Shown: positions 49,387 through 61,470 of the stretch, piece after piece
Layout: each line of letters starts with the position of its first letter
Numbering within the stretch: the first letter of the stretch is position 1
Origin: Myxocyprinus asiaticus
Taxonomy: Eukaryota > Chordata > Actinopteri > Cypriniformes > Catostomidae
Reading direction: 5' to 3'
NCBI RefSeq assembly: GCF_019703515.2
Contig: NC_059385.1
Coordinates: 27,384,001 to 27,448,000, forward strand
Length of the DNA stretch: 64,000 bases
The notes under the pieces: generated by a model
Seen by the model: the letters and a program-made list of their open reading frames with translations, nothing else
The model's database searches: none
What the model was told of the DNA's origin: nothing
Translations under genes and position numbers: made by a program

Positions 49387-51114
49387 TAAATTTATGTAGG
49401 ACGTAACCCTACGTATAAACTAAATATATACGGCAGCCTCCAACCAGGAGTAACTGATGGAATAAAAAAGCGGACTCATTTAATGACATCAGTGAGCTCA
49501 TGTTTTGGTTGACAGGCTTCAGTCCTTTCGACATATATGATGGTGTTGGCATTTACACATTTACGAGAGAGAAAAAAAAAAAACTTTCTTTTAAGCGGCT
49601 CTTCAGCATGAAACCATTCTAACGGTGCCATTTTTAGGGTACGTCACCCGGTGTCAAGTTTCAACACATTAAAAAAAAAAATAATAATAAAAAAACAATT
49701 ATATATATATATATATATAGGATATTAAAATGAATAAATGTCTATTTTTCCAGCCTGTTGTATTAGTATTTATCACCCCTCATTTATTTTAGATACAGTT
49801 GCTATATATTGTTGTTTACACAGGGCAAATATACTATTTATTAAATCTACTTTTATTACGTATCCTCTTTTAAATATTACATTTTATAAATGCAACGACT
49901 GGAATTGTTCAGTTGAACGGGGTACCAAACTGTGAATCCTGAACAAAACAGTTTGGTGAATACATGTTTACACGCTGACAAGGTATGAAAGGTGCTACAT
50001 GGTTAGCTAGTTAGCTGTAAGCTCATTGCCATGGAGAGAAAAAGATGGACTATTTACTTTCCAGCATTGTGTTCCACCAACTAGGTAACAGCGTAGCGTG
50101 AAATCAACACTCAACAGACACAATCCACCACCGCACTGTTGTCTGCTGAGCTGCAAAAAGATGCTCTGATGTTTACCTTTCAATCTGCTACATTACTGAC
50201 TGCACTGACAAACTATAGCTGGCTAACAGCAAACAGATGTGATCAACATGAGTGACATGGTTGTCAGGGAAAGGGTTAATGTTATATTAGTATATCGGTC
50301 GGGCACTACATAATAACCTAAAAGATGTATAGCATTGTGTTTTGCGCCGTTGCTTCGGCAAAGCACCTCTCACTCCCAGTCAGCATCTGAGGAGCAAGTT
50401 CAACACAGGTAACCACTTTTGCTTACTTTCTTTAATGGCTCAAATATATGCTCTAGTTGATTTTGTGTTTTGACCATTTGTGAACTGCGTTAAACTCCAT
50501 CTCGTTTACCATGCTTTGTGGGTGTGACTTTTTTGCCATGTCATCACCATTCATATCTATACAACCAATGTGTTTATGATTTAATTACTACTAGAACACA
50601 AAATTGTTTACCAGAGCACAAAGTTCTTCATAGATCTAGCCTCTTAATTTTGCTCTTTAATGTGCACCAGATTGCTGCATTTAAAATGTACAACATTTTC
50701 TTACGGGGGAGCATGCCCCAGACCCCCCAGAGGGTCTGAGGTCCACCCACCACAGTCTCACAAAATCCTGTGGGAAACACTGATACCAGTCCATGTAACT
50801 CTAATTATGTTGCATTAAAATGTTCTATTTCTATTTTCTTTATACATTTTCTATTTGTGACCAATCACAGACAAATCTGTTGCTTGATTTGTGCATAATT
50901 GATTCAAAATAAGAATAAAAGCTTTGTTTTTTTATGCTTCTTAGGAGGGTCAATGTCAAGCTGACCGTTTAGTCAACTAGTCTTAATTTCCTGATGCTTA
51001 GAACATGCAGATGATCCACCCACAATGAAGTATTTGAATATAAATTCTATTAATCTAAATTACAATATCCAGAGAAATGATGATCAACTATAATTGTCAT
51101 AATCGTGCTGCCTC

Positions 51115-54100
51115 ATATCTGAAGAAGTTGTTAAACCACAAAGCCCTTTCATCATGGAGGTAAACTCTTGCCACTCACAATTTTAAATCTGACACTTCAA
51201 TTCTCCTCCACCAGTGTTTACGGTCTTAAAAGAGTGATTTTTACATTAGTGTTTATGCGCTTCTGATTTATTAAGCTGAAAGCGGTTGATGATAAGCAGG
51301 ATTTGTGTGTAATGATAAAACAGTCATGCATTCTGGAAAAGAGAGACAGATGTTCGTGTAAGTGGGTCACAGAACCAGTCGTATCAGCCGGGGAAAGCTG
51401 ACGGCACAGATGCCAGATCTGCCGGACAGACTCAAATGTCAAATGTTATGCAAACTGACGTCGCCTAGGAAATGTTACGGGCCTCCTGCAATATCAACAT
51501 CCATTTTAGCAAGTCTGCAATTGAAATGGGCTTATTCCTGCTACTAAAAATATGTTTCAAACAGTGTCATTGCACAAAACAATTGCAACAGAAGTCAGAA
51601 GTATGACTAGCTCAAAAGGTGATTTAAAAATTAGGTAGCAGTGCTTGGAGACTGATCACACTGTGAATTCAGCAACAGCAGGTCAAAAATTTTGCTGCTG
51701 AAATCAGTCTGTTTACCACAATTTAAACCATGGGCAATTTAAACCACAATTTAAACCATGAACGTATGGGCACATGTGAGCTCCAGTTTCCAGGTGAAAT
51801 GTCCAAAAAGTAGTGCCAAAAGCTAAATGTAGTTTTTGTTGTAAATGATGTAATACAGTCACAGGAAGGCATATTCTATTAATCAAGTAAAATCAATTAG
51901 TCACATTTTTTCAATTTCACACGTCTAGTTAAATGGAGCTTTTATTTTGGCGGAAAACCGGATTTTTTTGACAACTTAGAAGCAGATTGTTGGGCTAATG
52001 TGATTATTTAACCGCAAAAGGCTACGATTTAATCATATATATAGTCTGCATGTGCTACGCGCTTTACAGTGAATAAAGTGCTCTGCTCTTTTTCAATAAC
52101 AAACACAATGCGCATGTGATGTTAATGATGCAATTAGTGTTTATAGCAGCGGCCTCTCACATTCACTTACTGTTGATCACGCAGCTCAGGCAAACCGAAT
52201 ATTTGTTTAATTAAATCTCAGATTTTTGTGGTTTAAGCATCACACTAAGACATATCACGATTTTCATTTGATTAATTGTGCATTTATACATTCATTTGAT
52301 CCCAAATATGTCAAATTCCATTACATTCTGCGTTTTAGATTTAATTACGTTTTTATGACTGGAGTGAGAGAAGTAAATTAGTCTGTATTTTGCAAGAACA
52401 TTTTTAGTTACCATTATTTTTGCATTGTGATTTCCCAGTCTGATTCAATTACAATTCACAAGCTCTCAATTCGATTACAATTTTGAGGATAAATTTGATA
52501 CGATTGTGATTCATTTGGGTATATTTCAGTTATAATGTCCATTTTGCTTACATAAAGAAATTTTCTCTTAGCTAATGCTGTACATTTTACAGGGAATATT
52601 TTAATTTGGTACATTCCAAAAATATTAATTTAATTAAAACAATTAACAACAGGGCTCAAACTATGCAGTTCCAAGGGTATATTTTCAGCAGATTTTTTTT
52701 TATTAAAGATTTGTAAGTGTTTAAGTTTAAGGTACCCCTTTCAAGTGTTTTTGATATATAATTTAGAAAAAAAAAATTTTCCTAAAAGGTATTTAAAAAA
52801 ATAAAAAAATAAATAAAAATAAAAACACATCTCATTATAGGCTACATATTGCAAATGTAAAAAAAAAAAATATATAATAGATATTAAGTTGTACATTATT
52901 TACTGATCATGCTAATATTTGTTGTACTGCCTTTAATTTATTAACATTTTAATGAAATATATCTAGACAGGATTGTATCACATTAATGAGAATTGGGGGG
53001 GAGGGGGGGGGGGTGTACCAAATTGTAACTACTTAGCGCAAAATATTTTTTTCGACAATAAGCAAAACATTTACAGCATTTATTATCCTTGGTTAATGTT
53101 AATTTCAACATTTACTATTACATTTTATAAATTAAAGTTGACATTGGTTAATCCATTATGAACTACCATGAAGTAACAATGAACAATAGTATTTTGATAC
53201 ATTTACATTAACCAATATTAATAAGTGCTTTAAAAATATATTGGTCATTTTTAGTTCATGATACCTATTTACTAATGTTCACAAATAGAACCTTATCATA
53301 AAGTGTTACTATTATTTTAAGTTAGAATGTAACATCAACAAACACATGTTTTCTTTAGTGAATAAACTTTGCATAACACATTTTCATTTTAATGAATCGA
53401 AAACCAACACATGCAGTCATATTGCAACACACGCACAACAAAGAAGTGTTTCAAAGAAATAAAAGCATTGTGGGTAGAAATAATTTTCATAGAACTACCC
53501 ATCAGAAAAGCTCTTTGTAGAAAGCTATTTAAGGTTCTGTCTGAAATGTTTACCCAATAGCATGATGATGGGAACTGAGACTATATTTCTTAGTTCACTC
53601 TACAGAGTCATTTATGGAGCAAAGCCGATGTGCAATTCAGTGCGCAATCATATGACGTTTAGTGTGGGAACAAAGTCTATGGTGCTGGAGAAATGTTGGT
53701 GCTGTGAGGGGCTCTGTAGGGGCGGAATGTGCAGAAACACTTAGTGAGAGATTCCGACTTCAGCACTCTCCCAATTTAATGGAAACATTCCATAGTACAT
53801 ACACATATCTCTGTCACACACATGCAATGCACAGCCAAGCTGTAACGTATCTAGCAGATCAGTCTAAATATTTTCTTTTTAGAAGACAACGGGTTAGGGA
53901 AGACGCAATAAATCTCCAACTGTGCAGTTGAGTGCGAGGAGAATGAGTCTGACGCAGCGCTTTATTTTCCATTGTTAAAACTTTGTCATTTAATGTGATT
54001 ACATTCAGCTCAAAGCCATTATTAAAACAATGCAAATAGCTGGAGAAGATTTGTTCTGCTGTCAAAGAATCTTTCTTTTGAACTGATTCGTAAAGCATTT

Positions 54101-54164
54101 CTAAATCACATGACTGCAAAAACATTGTTTTGAATCATAAACAACCCTTACAAAAATGTACTGT
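51115..54164. other. intronic stretch without identified gene
   Basis: AT-rich intron with A-rich runs near 52790-52875. A G run lies at 52995-53013. No gene recognised. Confidence 0.4.
52995..53013 (+). repeat. G-rich run, possible G-quadruplex
   Basis: Nineteen bases, all G apart from one A, in an otherwise AT-rich region. Confidence 0.6.
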
Positions 54165-54435
54165 GGCAGTACCATGGTAAAGTGATAGTATCAGGTGGTT
54201 CTACCATGAGGCTTTAAAAAAATGGTATATAGATGGTAGATGTCCATAAAAATCATGGTACTACCATGTCCAAAAAGCATAGTAGAAGCATGGTACATGT
54301 CTAAAGAACATGGTAGAAGCATGGTACATGTACCAAAAACATGATACTATCATGGTACAAGTAAAAAAACATGGTCAAAACATGGTACGTGTCCAAAAAT
54401 ATGGTAGTATCATGTGGTATAACTTTTTTTGTAAG
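54165..54435. repeat. CATGGTA minisatellite
   Basis: Imperfect units of about 30-35 bp built around CATGGTA or TACCATG with spacer blocks such as TGTCCAAAAA and AGAAGCATGGTACATG. About seven to eight units. Confidence 0.8.
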
Positions 54436-54679
54436 TGGACCATGGTACTGCAGTACATGTCCAAATAAACTATGGCTGTTCCATGTACTTTTGTGTTACA
54501 ATTTTGAGAGTGTTCTGACAAAATGCCTGTGTAGCAATCAAAACCACAGTGTTAAACAGCATGATTTAGGCTACCTCCAAAAAATATAAAGTAAAACGCT
54601 GCATGGGAACTTTTGGGAACACTTTTGATTAATGACTCAAATGACCGATGTGAATAATTTTTTGGAATCAGAGATGGAT

Positions 54680-54815
54680 CTGAAGAGAGATGAGAATCTG
54701 CCCGATTCCAGCCTTGCTGAAGCACCCGCAGACCATCACCGATCCTTCCATAAATTTCACAGTGGGTGCGAGACACTGTGGCTTGAAGGCCTCTCCAGGT
54801 CTAACCATTAGACGA
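54680..54815 (-). pseudogene. Tc1-like transposase fragment, minus orientation
   Basis: The minus strand reads EAFKPQCLAPTVKF, then GSVMVCGCFSKAGIGQI, the segment around the central part of a Tc1 transposase. It meets a plus-strand copy of the same segment at about 54815. Confidence 0.7.
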
Positions 54816-55120
54816 CCAGGTGGAGGATCGGTGATGATCTGGGAGTGCTTCAGCAAGGCTGGAATTAAGCCACGTACAAGGTTATCCTGGAAGAAAACTT
54901 GCTTCCTTCTGCTCTGACAATGTTCCCCAACTCTGAGGATTGGTTTTCCCAGCAGGACAATGCGCCATCCCATACAGCCAGGTCAATTAAGGTGTGGATG
55001 GAGGACCACCGGATCCAGACTGTCATAGCCAGCGCAATTTCCAGACCTGAACCCCATTGAAAACCTCTGGAATGTGATCATGAGGAAGATGGATGGCCAC
55101 AAGCCATTAAACAAAGCCAC
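54816..55120 (+). pseudogene. Tc1-like transposase fragment, plus orientation
   Basis: The plus strand carries GGGSVMIWECFSKAGI, then QQDNAPSHTARSIKVWMEDH (second catalytic Asp) and a PDLNPIENLWNVI block (final Glu) across frameshifts. No terminal repeats identified. Confidence 0.75.
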
Positions 55121-55221
55121 AACTTTGGAGGTATGCTTGGAGTCAGTTGTATTTGCGGCATTGGAGCAATTGTACATGGTTTTATTATCATTTATATCAT
55201 TTTGGGGGGAAGAGTAAGTCC

Positions 55222-55328
55222 GGTGTGGGTATGTGACGAGGAGGAGGGCGTGGCCGGGCCGTGAGGATGCACGCCCGGCGCTGAGTTGCCCAATCAGTGG
55301 GAGAGAGATAAAGGAGGAGCAACGGATG

Positions 55329-55367
<39 letters not shown>

Positions 55368-55492
55368 TAGAGACACGGATTTCTGTGTCGACGTGTGTTG
55401 TTATGTTTCAGTTCAGCGTTTGTGTAAAGTCTTGTTGAATGTGCATCTGGTTCCCACTTCCTCCTTTCCACATTAAGAACCTGATTTGTTAC
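55222..55492. repeat. possible LTR fragment
   Basis: A block that starts TGTGGGTATGTGACGAGG, is GC-rich, holds GAGAGATAAAGGAGGAGC (possible TATA-like signal) and a GA microsatellite (55331-55360), and ends TTGTTACA. TG...CA ends and this layout resemble a solo LTR, but no primer-binding site or partner LTR is seen. Confidence 0.35.
55331..55360. repeat. (AG)n microsatellite
   Basis: Fifteen AG units. Confidence 0.95.
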
Positions 55493-56818
55493 ACTGGCAT
55501 ATCAACTTTTAGCCAAATTTTGAGCATTTATGAGCATATAAAGCATTCTAATTGAGGGTTACTTAAGCACAAATTGTTGTGAACAAAATCATGTTGTTAC
55601 GTGCACCTTTAATGCCACAAGGGGTGTCCAGTTAACAAATACCAGTTTTTTTTTTTTTTTTTTACAGTTTTGTATAAAAACGTCTTAACGCTTGGCAATC
55701 TGGCAGACTGTATACTGCATGTTTTGGCAAATGTAGCAGGTCATCTGGGAATTCCATGCATAAAGAATGCATACTGTGCATTATACTGTACTATGCTGCA
55801 TACAGCTGTAATAATAAGAGAAGTAGGGCAGTATGCCACAGCCATCAGCTTCGCAACAGACTTGAGAACTAAAAGGTCAGATTGGATGAGGTACAGAAAT
55901 TCAGTTTAGCATGCACACAGGTTTTTACATTGATTTAACCTCATACAACCCCATCTTTACACATATGTTGCACAGAACAGTTAAACCTGCCTTGGCATGA
56001 ATAAAGAACACATTTGTTATTATTCTTCATTTAGATGAGAGAATTCTTCTGTAAGCATTCTGCAAAAGCACCTGCACTAGAATTCCTGACTTAGCACCCA
56101 GCAGATGAAATCTCTTTATGAGATCATAGTCCATAATAAAAGGGAAAAGGGCAGTGTAAAGAAACCATCCCAAATTGGTTTAAATATCACCACAGAATCA
56201 TTGTACATAAAGAGATCTCTTTAGAATAGGTACATACTCAAATAGGAATACTCAAAAACATTTTGGTGTAACCTCGAGCAGAATCTTGCCTTGATGAAAG
56301 TTCACACGCAGGATCTCTTCCAATCTGTTTGTTGCTGGATGCAGAAAATAAGGATTAGCCGTAGGGGAGATGAGCCATGCAAGTGGCAATAATCTCCCTG
56401 AAGCCACCTTATCCTATTAGCTCCGTTTATCACCTGCTAAAACGATCCATGAGACCAAACACAAATCAAAACACAACCCTGTTGAACACTGACCCGATCT
56501 ACAATCGCATTATCTAGGTCTGTTAGTTCGATTTCGCAGAAACCAGACCGGTACGATTTCGGTCGGACTAACACATTTACATGACATTTTAAAAAGACTA
56601 ATAATTGCTTTTGTCCCACTGACATTAAACTTTTAAAGTTCGAAATTATTTTAAAAGGAGATCTCTTTAATACCTCAAATGTTTTGCCTAAACATTAATG
56701 AGATTAAACGGAGAACAAATGGAGTATTTGCTCTGACTCCAGGAATCTCTTCTAGAGTTTCAGAAGAGATCTCGATGTCTCAAACTGTTTTTAGATTTGC
56801 CGAAACATATAGTATCTA
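55493..56818. other. intronic stretch without identified gene
   Basis: No gene or repeat ends recognised apart from a T run at 55647-55664. Confidence 0.4.
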
Positions 56819-57645
56819 TACCGATCAGCCACAACATTAAAACCACCTGCTTAATATTGTATAGGTCCCCCTCGTGCCACCAAAACAGCGCCAACCCGCA
56901 TCTCAGAATAGCATTCGGAGATCATATTCTTCTCACCATTATCGTACAGAGTGGTTATCTGAGTTACAGTAGACTTTGTCAGTTCAAACCAGTCTGGCCA
57001 TTCTCTGTTGACCTCTCTCAAGGCGTTTCCGTCCACAGAACTGCCGCTCACTGGATGTTTTTTGTTTTTGGCACCATTCTGAGTAAATTCTAGAGACTGT
57101 TGTGTGCGAAAATCCCAGGAGATCAGCAGTTACAGAAATACTCAAACCAGCCCGTCTGGCACCAACAATCATCCATACGATCCATATGTAAATCATGCAG
57201 ATATGGGTCAGAGCCTCAGTTCATGTTCACATCAAACATCAGAATGGGGGAAAAAAAATTGATCTCAGTGATTTCAACCGCGGCATGATTGTTGGTGTCA
57301 GATTAGCTGGTTTGAGTATTTCTGTAACTGCTGATCTCCTGGGATTTTCACACACAACAGTCTCTAGAATTTACTCTGAATGGTACCAAAAACAAAAACA
57401 TCCAGTGAGCGGCAGTTCTGTGGACGTAAATGCCTTGTTGATGAGAGAGGTCAACAGAGAATGGCCAGACTGGTTCAAACTGACAAAGTCTATGGTAACT
57501 CAGATGACCGCTCTGTACAATTGTGATAAGAAGAACATCATCTCAGAATGTTATTCTGAGATGCGGGTTGGCGCTGTTTTGGCGGTACGAGGGGGACCTA
57601 CACAATATTAGCCAGGTGGTTTTAATGTTGTGGCTGATCTGTGTA
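56819..57645. mobile_element. palindromic Tc1/mariner derivative
   Basis: The left terminus CCGATCAGCCACAACATTAA and right terminus, reverse-complemented AGATCAGCCACAACATTAA, are inverted, but the symmetry goes far beyond the ends: nearly the whole element is two mirrored arms of about 400 bp. Both arms encode the N-terminal helix-turn-helix part of one Tc1-like transposase (AGLSISVTADLLGFSHTTVS on each strand), with ORFs at 57196-56984 minus and 57195-57611 plus. The DDE catalytic part is absent. It is therefore non-autonomous, formed by an inverted duplication of one half. Confidence 0.85.
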
Positions 57646-58681
57646 TACAGTATGCGTTTATAGTATTTATAAAAATTCTGCAATGAAAACTAGATGGGAT
57701 TTCAATATAAACTCAAACAATTCTCCTCAATATGCAATACACAATAACAAAAGTTCATATTTTAAACATGTGCTTTTAAATAGCAACCTCGGAGCAATAA
57801 CGCGCTGGATGATTTTTAATTTCACATGTCCTATGGTAAAAGCAGCATTACAGGCATTAATTCCTCTATCATGAGTGCGAGCCTGTCCTAAAATTAAAAT
57901 AAACACACATCAGATCTTGAACAGCCTCGATTGTCAGGCGATTGCAAAACCCGTGATGGCTTCCCAACTGGAGTGAATCACTGTTTTCGATCATTGCACT
58001 CGTAAAGCCGTTAATACCACAGATATACTAATCCGATCAATTAGTGAAATGGAAATCACTGGTTTGCTCATAGTAAATGTCAGGCATCATCACGATACTA
58101 TGGTTTTACCCAAAGAACCTGTTCCAAGCAGGAAGTGAATGTGGAACACTGCATTATGGTTAGATGATACATTTCAATGAGCAAATGATACCGTTCGAAA
58201 ATAAACGACACATTGTATCAGATCTCGCGCCACACATTCCCTTTCAATGGAAGACTGAAAACAGGATGTGTATCTATGAGAGGCTAATGTAATAAACATG
58301 AACATAAAACCTCGTTTAATTATTAAGTGTTAAAATAAATCATTTCAAGCTGATTCGAAAACATTGACGCTTATAAAATGTGATGTTTTTGTAATTTAGT
58401 CAGAATCAGCGCATTGTAAACATCCTCCAATCCAGTCAGTCATGTCTGCGATGCTACACTCGTCTTTCTTTATACTGTAAAAACCTGCCTGTGGTTGTAT
58501 ATGCTGATAAACATCGAAATCACCCTGAAACGCTTCAAAGAGCAGCAAAACGACGGGTTTAACAGGCCATGACAGTAAGAAACCAAATAAATGACTCCCC
58601 ACCGTTCATAGCATGATTCGGCTAGCAGTGAGGAAGACACTGAGGCGAGCTGAAGGACAAATAAAAATGTCTTGTACTCAC
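57646..58681. other. erbin intron 1, start of intron after exon 1
   Basis: Sequence directly downstream (minus sense) of the probable erbin exon 1 donor. A 68-codon minus frame at 58602-58396 lies in it without recognisable domain. No repeat ends seen. Confidence 0.4.
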
Positions 58682-58965
58682 CTTAAACCGAATCTTTCCG
58701 ATATTCTCCTTTCATTTACGAGGGGGGAAATTATCCAGCTAATCCATAAGGGTCAGTTCACTTCTGGACGCACAAAACATTTAAAACCCAGCGGAATACA
58801 GTGCTAGTTGACTCCAGTAGATGCTGGAAAATCCGAAGAAAGCTGCTGCTGTTGCTAGCTGAATGAGCTAACGCTTTCTTCCCCTCTGCTCGACGAAAAG
58901 TTGCCTACAGCTGCGCGAAAGTTTTCTTAGCGACACAGCAAAATATGTTTCAACGAGACCAGAGA
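58682..58965 (-). other. erbin: probable non-coding exon 1 of erbin
   Basis: The minus strand reads GGTTTAAG then GTGAGTACAAG, a near-consensus splice donor with the exon ending at 58682. Upstream of the donor the sequence is less AT-rich than the surrounding intron, free of transposon ends, and contains GCAGCTGTAGGC and CAGCAGCAGC motifs as seen in vertebrate 5' UTR exons. It has the right strand and lies between the nln 3' end and the erbin start codon. The right boundary (transcription start) is a guess. No cDNA evidence is available here. Confidence 0.6.
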
Positions 58966-59050
58966 TTGACAAAGAAAAGTGTCTTTAGAATAAAAAGGGC
59001 GACCAAAACGGTCGCCGACGTAATTGATTTACATTGAGACACGGAGAAGC
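58966..59050 (-). promoter_or_regulatory. erbin: candidate erbin core promoter
   Basis: Upstream of the probable exon 1 lie a CRE-like half site (TTACGTCGGC on the minus strand, 59022-59013), a perfect inverted repeat GGCGACC/GGTCGCC at 58998-59016, and a weak TTTTTATT motif at about 58996-58989 that could act as a TATA-like element. Position relative to the exon is the main support. Confidence 0.4.
58998..59016. repeat. short perfect inverted repeat at erbin promoter
   Basis: GGCGACC, a 5-base spacer AAAAC, then GGTCGCC. Confidence 0.85.
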
Positions 59051-61194
59051 GGTCATTGGAAGGATGGAGCAGAGAAGCAGCAGTCAAGCACTGGGACAGT
59101 CTGAACTACAGTTGTGCGAAATGGTGAGGGTCGATTCGCCAACGAATTGTTCTTTTGAATGATTCGATCGAACCGATTCGCAAAGCGTTTGTAAATCACT
59201 CGACTTCCAGGAATTTCCAGGTAAAATGTAGGTGGGTGGCATTTCGCAATCTGTGATGGTATCAGATGGGAATACCATGGTACTTTAATATATACTATGG
59301 TACTGATGATTACCATCGATATACTGAGGTATTATAATTTACACAATACTCCAAAGTACTTCAAAGAATGCCATGATATCATAATTGATATAGATCCAAA
59401 ATAGATAGCACACGTTCATCTCCGAGATGTCTTTTTAAGAGCGTTTCATCTGGAAAGCATCACAATCTAATAAACATCTGCTAAACATCTTAAAAAGACC
59501 ATATTTACAAACGGGGGCTCATGGGGTGGGGTTGCTGGTTTACCTGGTGTTCAGGTTTCTGTCAGGGGGCTGCTGCCTCTCCCGGGCCCCCCTCTAGAAC
59601 TGCCACTGTAGAGAACGTATTAGTTCTTTTAAGGTTGTAACACAAAAAACCTCCCTGCAACATTCTGGGAATGTTAACTTATGGTTTTAAAAAATATATA
59701 TAACCTAAAGAAAACGTTCCTAGAACGTTAGGAAATAGTTCCGGGAAAATAACCAAATGGGAACCATATACTAACGTTACAGGAACATTCTGTGTTTGCT
59801 GGGGTATTACCATGTCAAAAATATTTTTTGTTAAAGAGTAAAATATTTTAAACAGTCTAAGTAATGCAATCAAAACAGTAATATAAACAGCTGTATACCT
59901 TATTTTACTACCAAATTGAATGCATAAATGCCGCGCGGGGGATTTCTGGAAACACTTCGAAGTAAGAAATCTAACGACTCAGTGAATCTTTTATGGAACC
60001 GGTTCATCAAAACGAATCATTCGAATCGACTCCCTAAAATGAATCGAATGCTAGTGCTAAATCTGGGTTATTAGCACTATCAGGTCCAGTCGGTTTCCAT
60101 CAGACATCAACACAGAGCAACAGCTGTGCAGTTTAAACCAATGAAAAATGCGATTAAATCTACGAATGTTCTTATTTTTAGCACTGCTTTAACAATAAAC
60201 GTGTAGAGGAAGACACAAAAGCCATATAAATATAATTTCCTTCTTTTAAACATGATGATAAGACACCAAATCTGGATGCAGTATTTAGGCTAGTTCCTGA
60301 TTTATGGTTCATATCATATTAATTAAGTAGTTCTTGTTGAGTCTAAAGTAGTCTTAGGCTGGGTGAGATACTGTATACAGTAAGTAAGCGACTGCTATAA
60401 TAAGTGAAAAGTTCATGTTTGTCTCCACCTAGTGTTCATCTACTGTTACTGTCACATTTATTCGACGCCTCTCCACTCACACAGTGCTCTGCTACACATG
60501 AAAACATGATGTACAGAAAGACACATTTAACCGTGTATACTTATCAATAGAGAATCCCGTTCCATGTGTTTAAGTCAGATTTGATCCGAAACATCAAATG
60601 TGGAACCCCCGCTTTTTGTTAAAGAAATGTAACAACACTATCTTCATTAAAGTAAAAACAATACAATTATGCATTTCTTTTGGGATTTTATTGTATTTTT
60701 ACCTTATTTACCTTTAATTTACTCAATTACTCCATTCAAGTTCATATAAAATAAGCACATTTTATATTCTCTTCACTTCAATATAAACAATTTAATTGAA
60801 AGATTGTCAAAACATCAAATTATGTCATGCATTAGGGGTTTCTGGTTACAACTGCTGGAATGAAAATACCAATTACATCAAATGACAACTATGGCCAGTA
60901 GATGGCTTCAGTGCTCCATGCATTGGCTGATCTCTATAAGCCAACAAACTTGTAACAAACTTCATTTCTAGATATTATCACAAGTTATGCACTGGATATA
61001 TATTTAGACATAAAACTCAGTTATTTGTAAAATGGTAGCATTTGTTTTAAACGGCTTGTGTTGAAGGGTGAGATTTTGCAATGGTGCCACAATATGCTTA
61101 CAGTCAAACCGGACCATGGTTTGCAGCTCCAAAACCTAAGCATAAACTTTCTCACAGTGGGGTCAGACTAAGACTTTGATCCGACCTTGAAGTA
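59051..61194. other. nln-erbin intergenic region, left part
   Basis: No gene recognised. Around 59630-59790 there are repeated GGAACGTT/AACGTTCC-like motifs in an irregular array, and 59150-59180 with 59995-60060 hold GATTCGAATC-like pieces that look like remains of mobile elements. Confidence 0.4.
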
Positions 61195-61470
61195 TATGTG
61201 TGTGTTCTGCTTTGTGTATGATTGATTGTTATTAGACAAAATTCAAAACAGTTGCTCTTATAGTCTCACCCATTCATTTCTTTGTTTGTGCGCTTGCGTG
61301 TGTGTGTGTGTACATGTGTACTGAATGTATGTGTTCAGCATCGTGGATGTTTTATAGTCTCACCCCTTCATTTATGTGTGTGTGTTCTGCATTGTGTCTG
61401 ATTTATTGATTTTTATTTGACAAATAAAAAACCAATTGCTCTGTTATTGTCTCACCCATTCATTTCCTAT
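61195..61470 (+). repeat. imperfect tandem repeat downstream of nln
   Basis: Three diverged units each hold a TGTGTGTTCTGC-like start and end with TATAGTCTCACCCATTCATT or a close variant; unit length about 80-90 bp. A palindromic CGGGTCAAATTTGACCCG follows at 61475-61492. Confidence 0.7.

Larger units (their letters stand above)
47206..50308. mobile_element. hAT-like element family B, copy 2, third level
   Basis: It starts TAGAGCCCGAACGATAT and ends ATATCGGTCGGGCACTA. The octamer cataataa is exact at 47198-47205 and 50309-50316. Its sequence follows copy 1 (19775-21037) but is enlarged by a longer tandem array and by two inserted elements. Confidence 0.88.
47120..50782. mobile_element. hAT-like element (CAGTGTTTCCCA ends), second level
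   Basis: Left CAGTGTTTCCCAT and right GTGGGAAACACTG are inverted repeats. GGGGGAGCATGCCCCAGACC occurs near the right end, as often seen in such fish hAT remnants. It lies within family A copy 2 and is itself split by family B copy 2. Confidence 0.6.
47032..51114. mobile_element. hAT-like element family A, copy 2 (outermost of a nest)
   Basis: Left end TAGGGCTGTACAATTAATCG; right end region TTGTCATAATCGTGCTGCC. Blocks such as AAATTCTATTA, then a TTACAATATC-like block, match the copy at 4233-5483 in order. No target duplication is detectable, so it is old. The large size comes from insertions. Confidence 0.6.

Noticed and set aside
53562..53931. Overlapping plus-strand frames of 60 and 89 codons
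   Set aside because: No domain or splice context; adjacent to low-complexity DNA.
58396..58602. 68-codon minus-strand frame just downstream of the probable erbin exon 1 donor
   Set aside because: Lies inside the intron by the splice model and has no recognisable domain.
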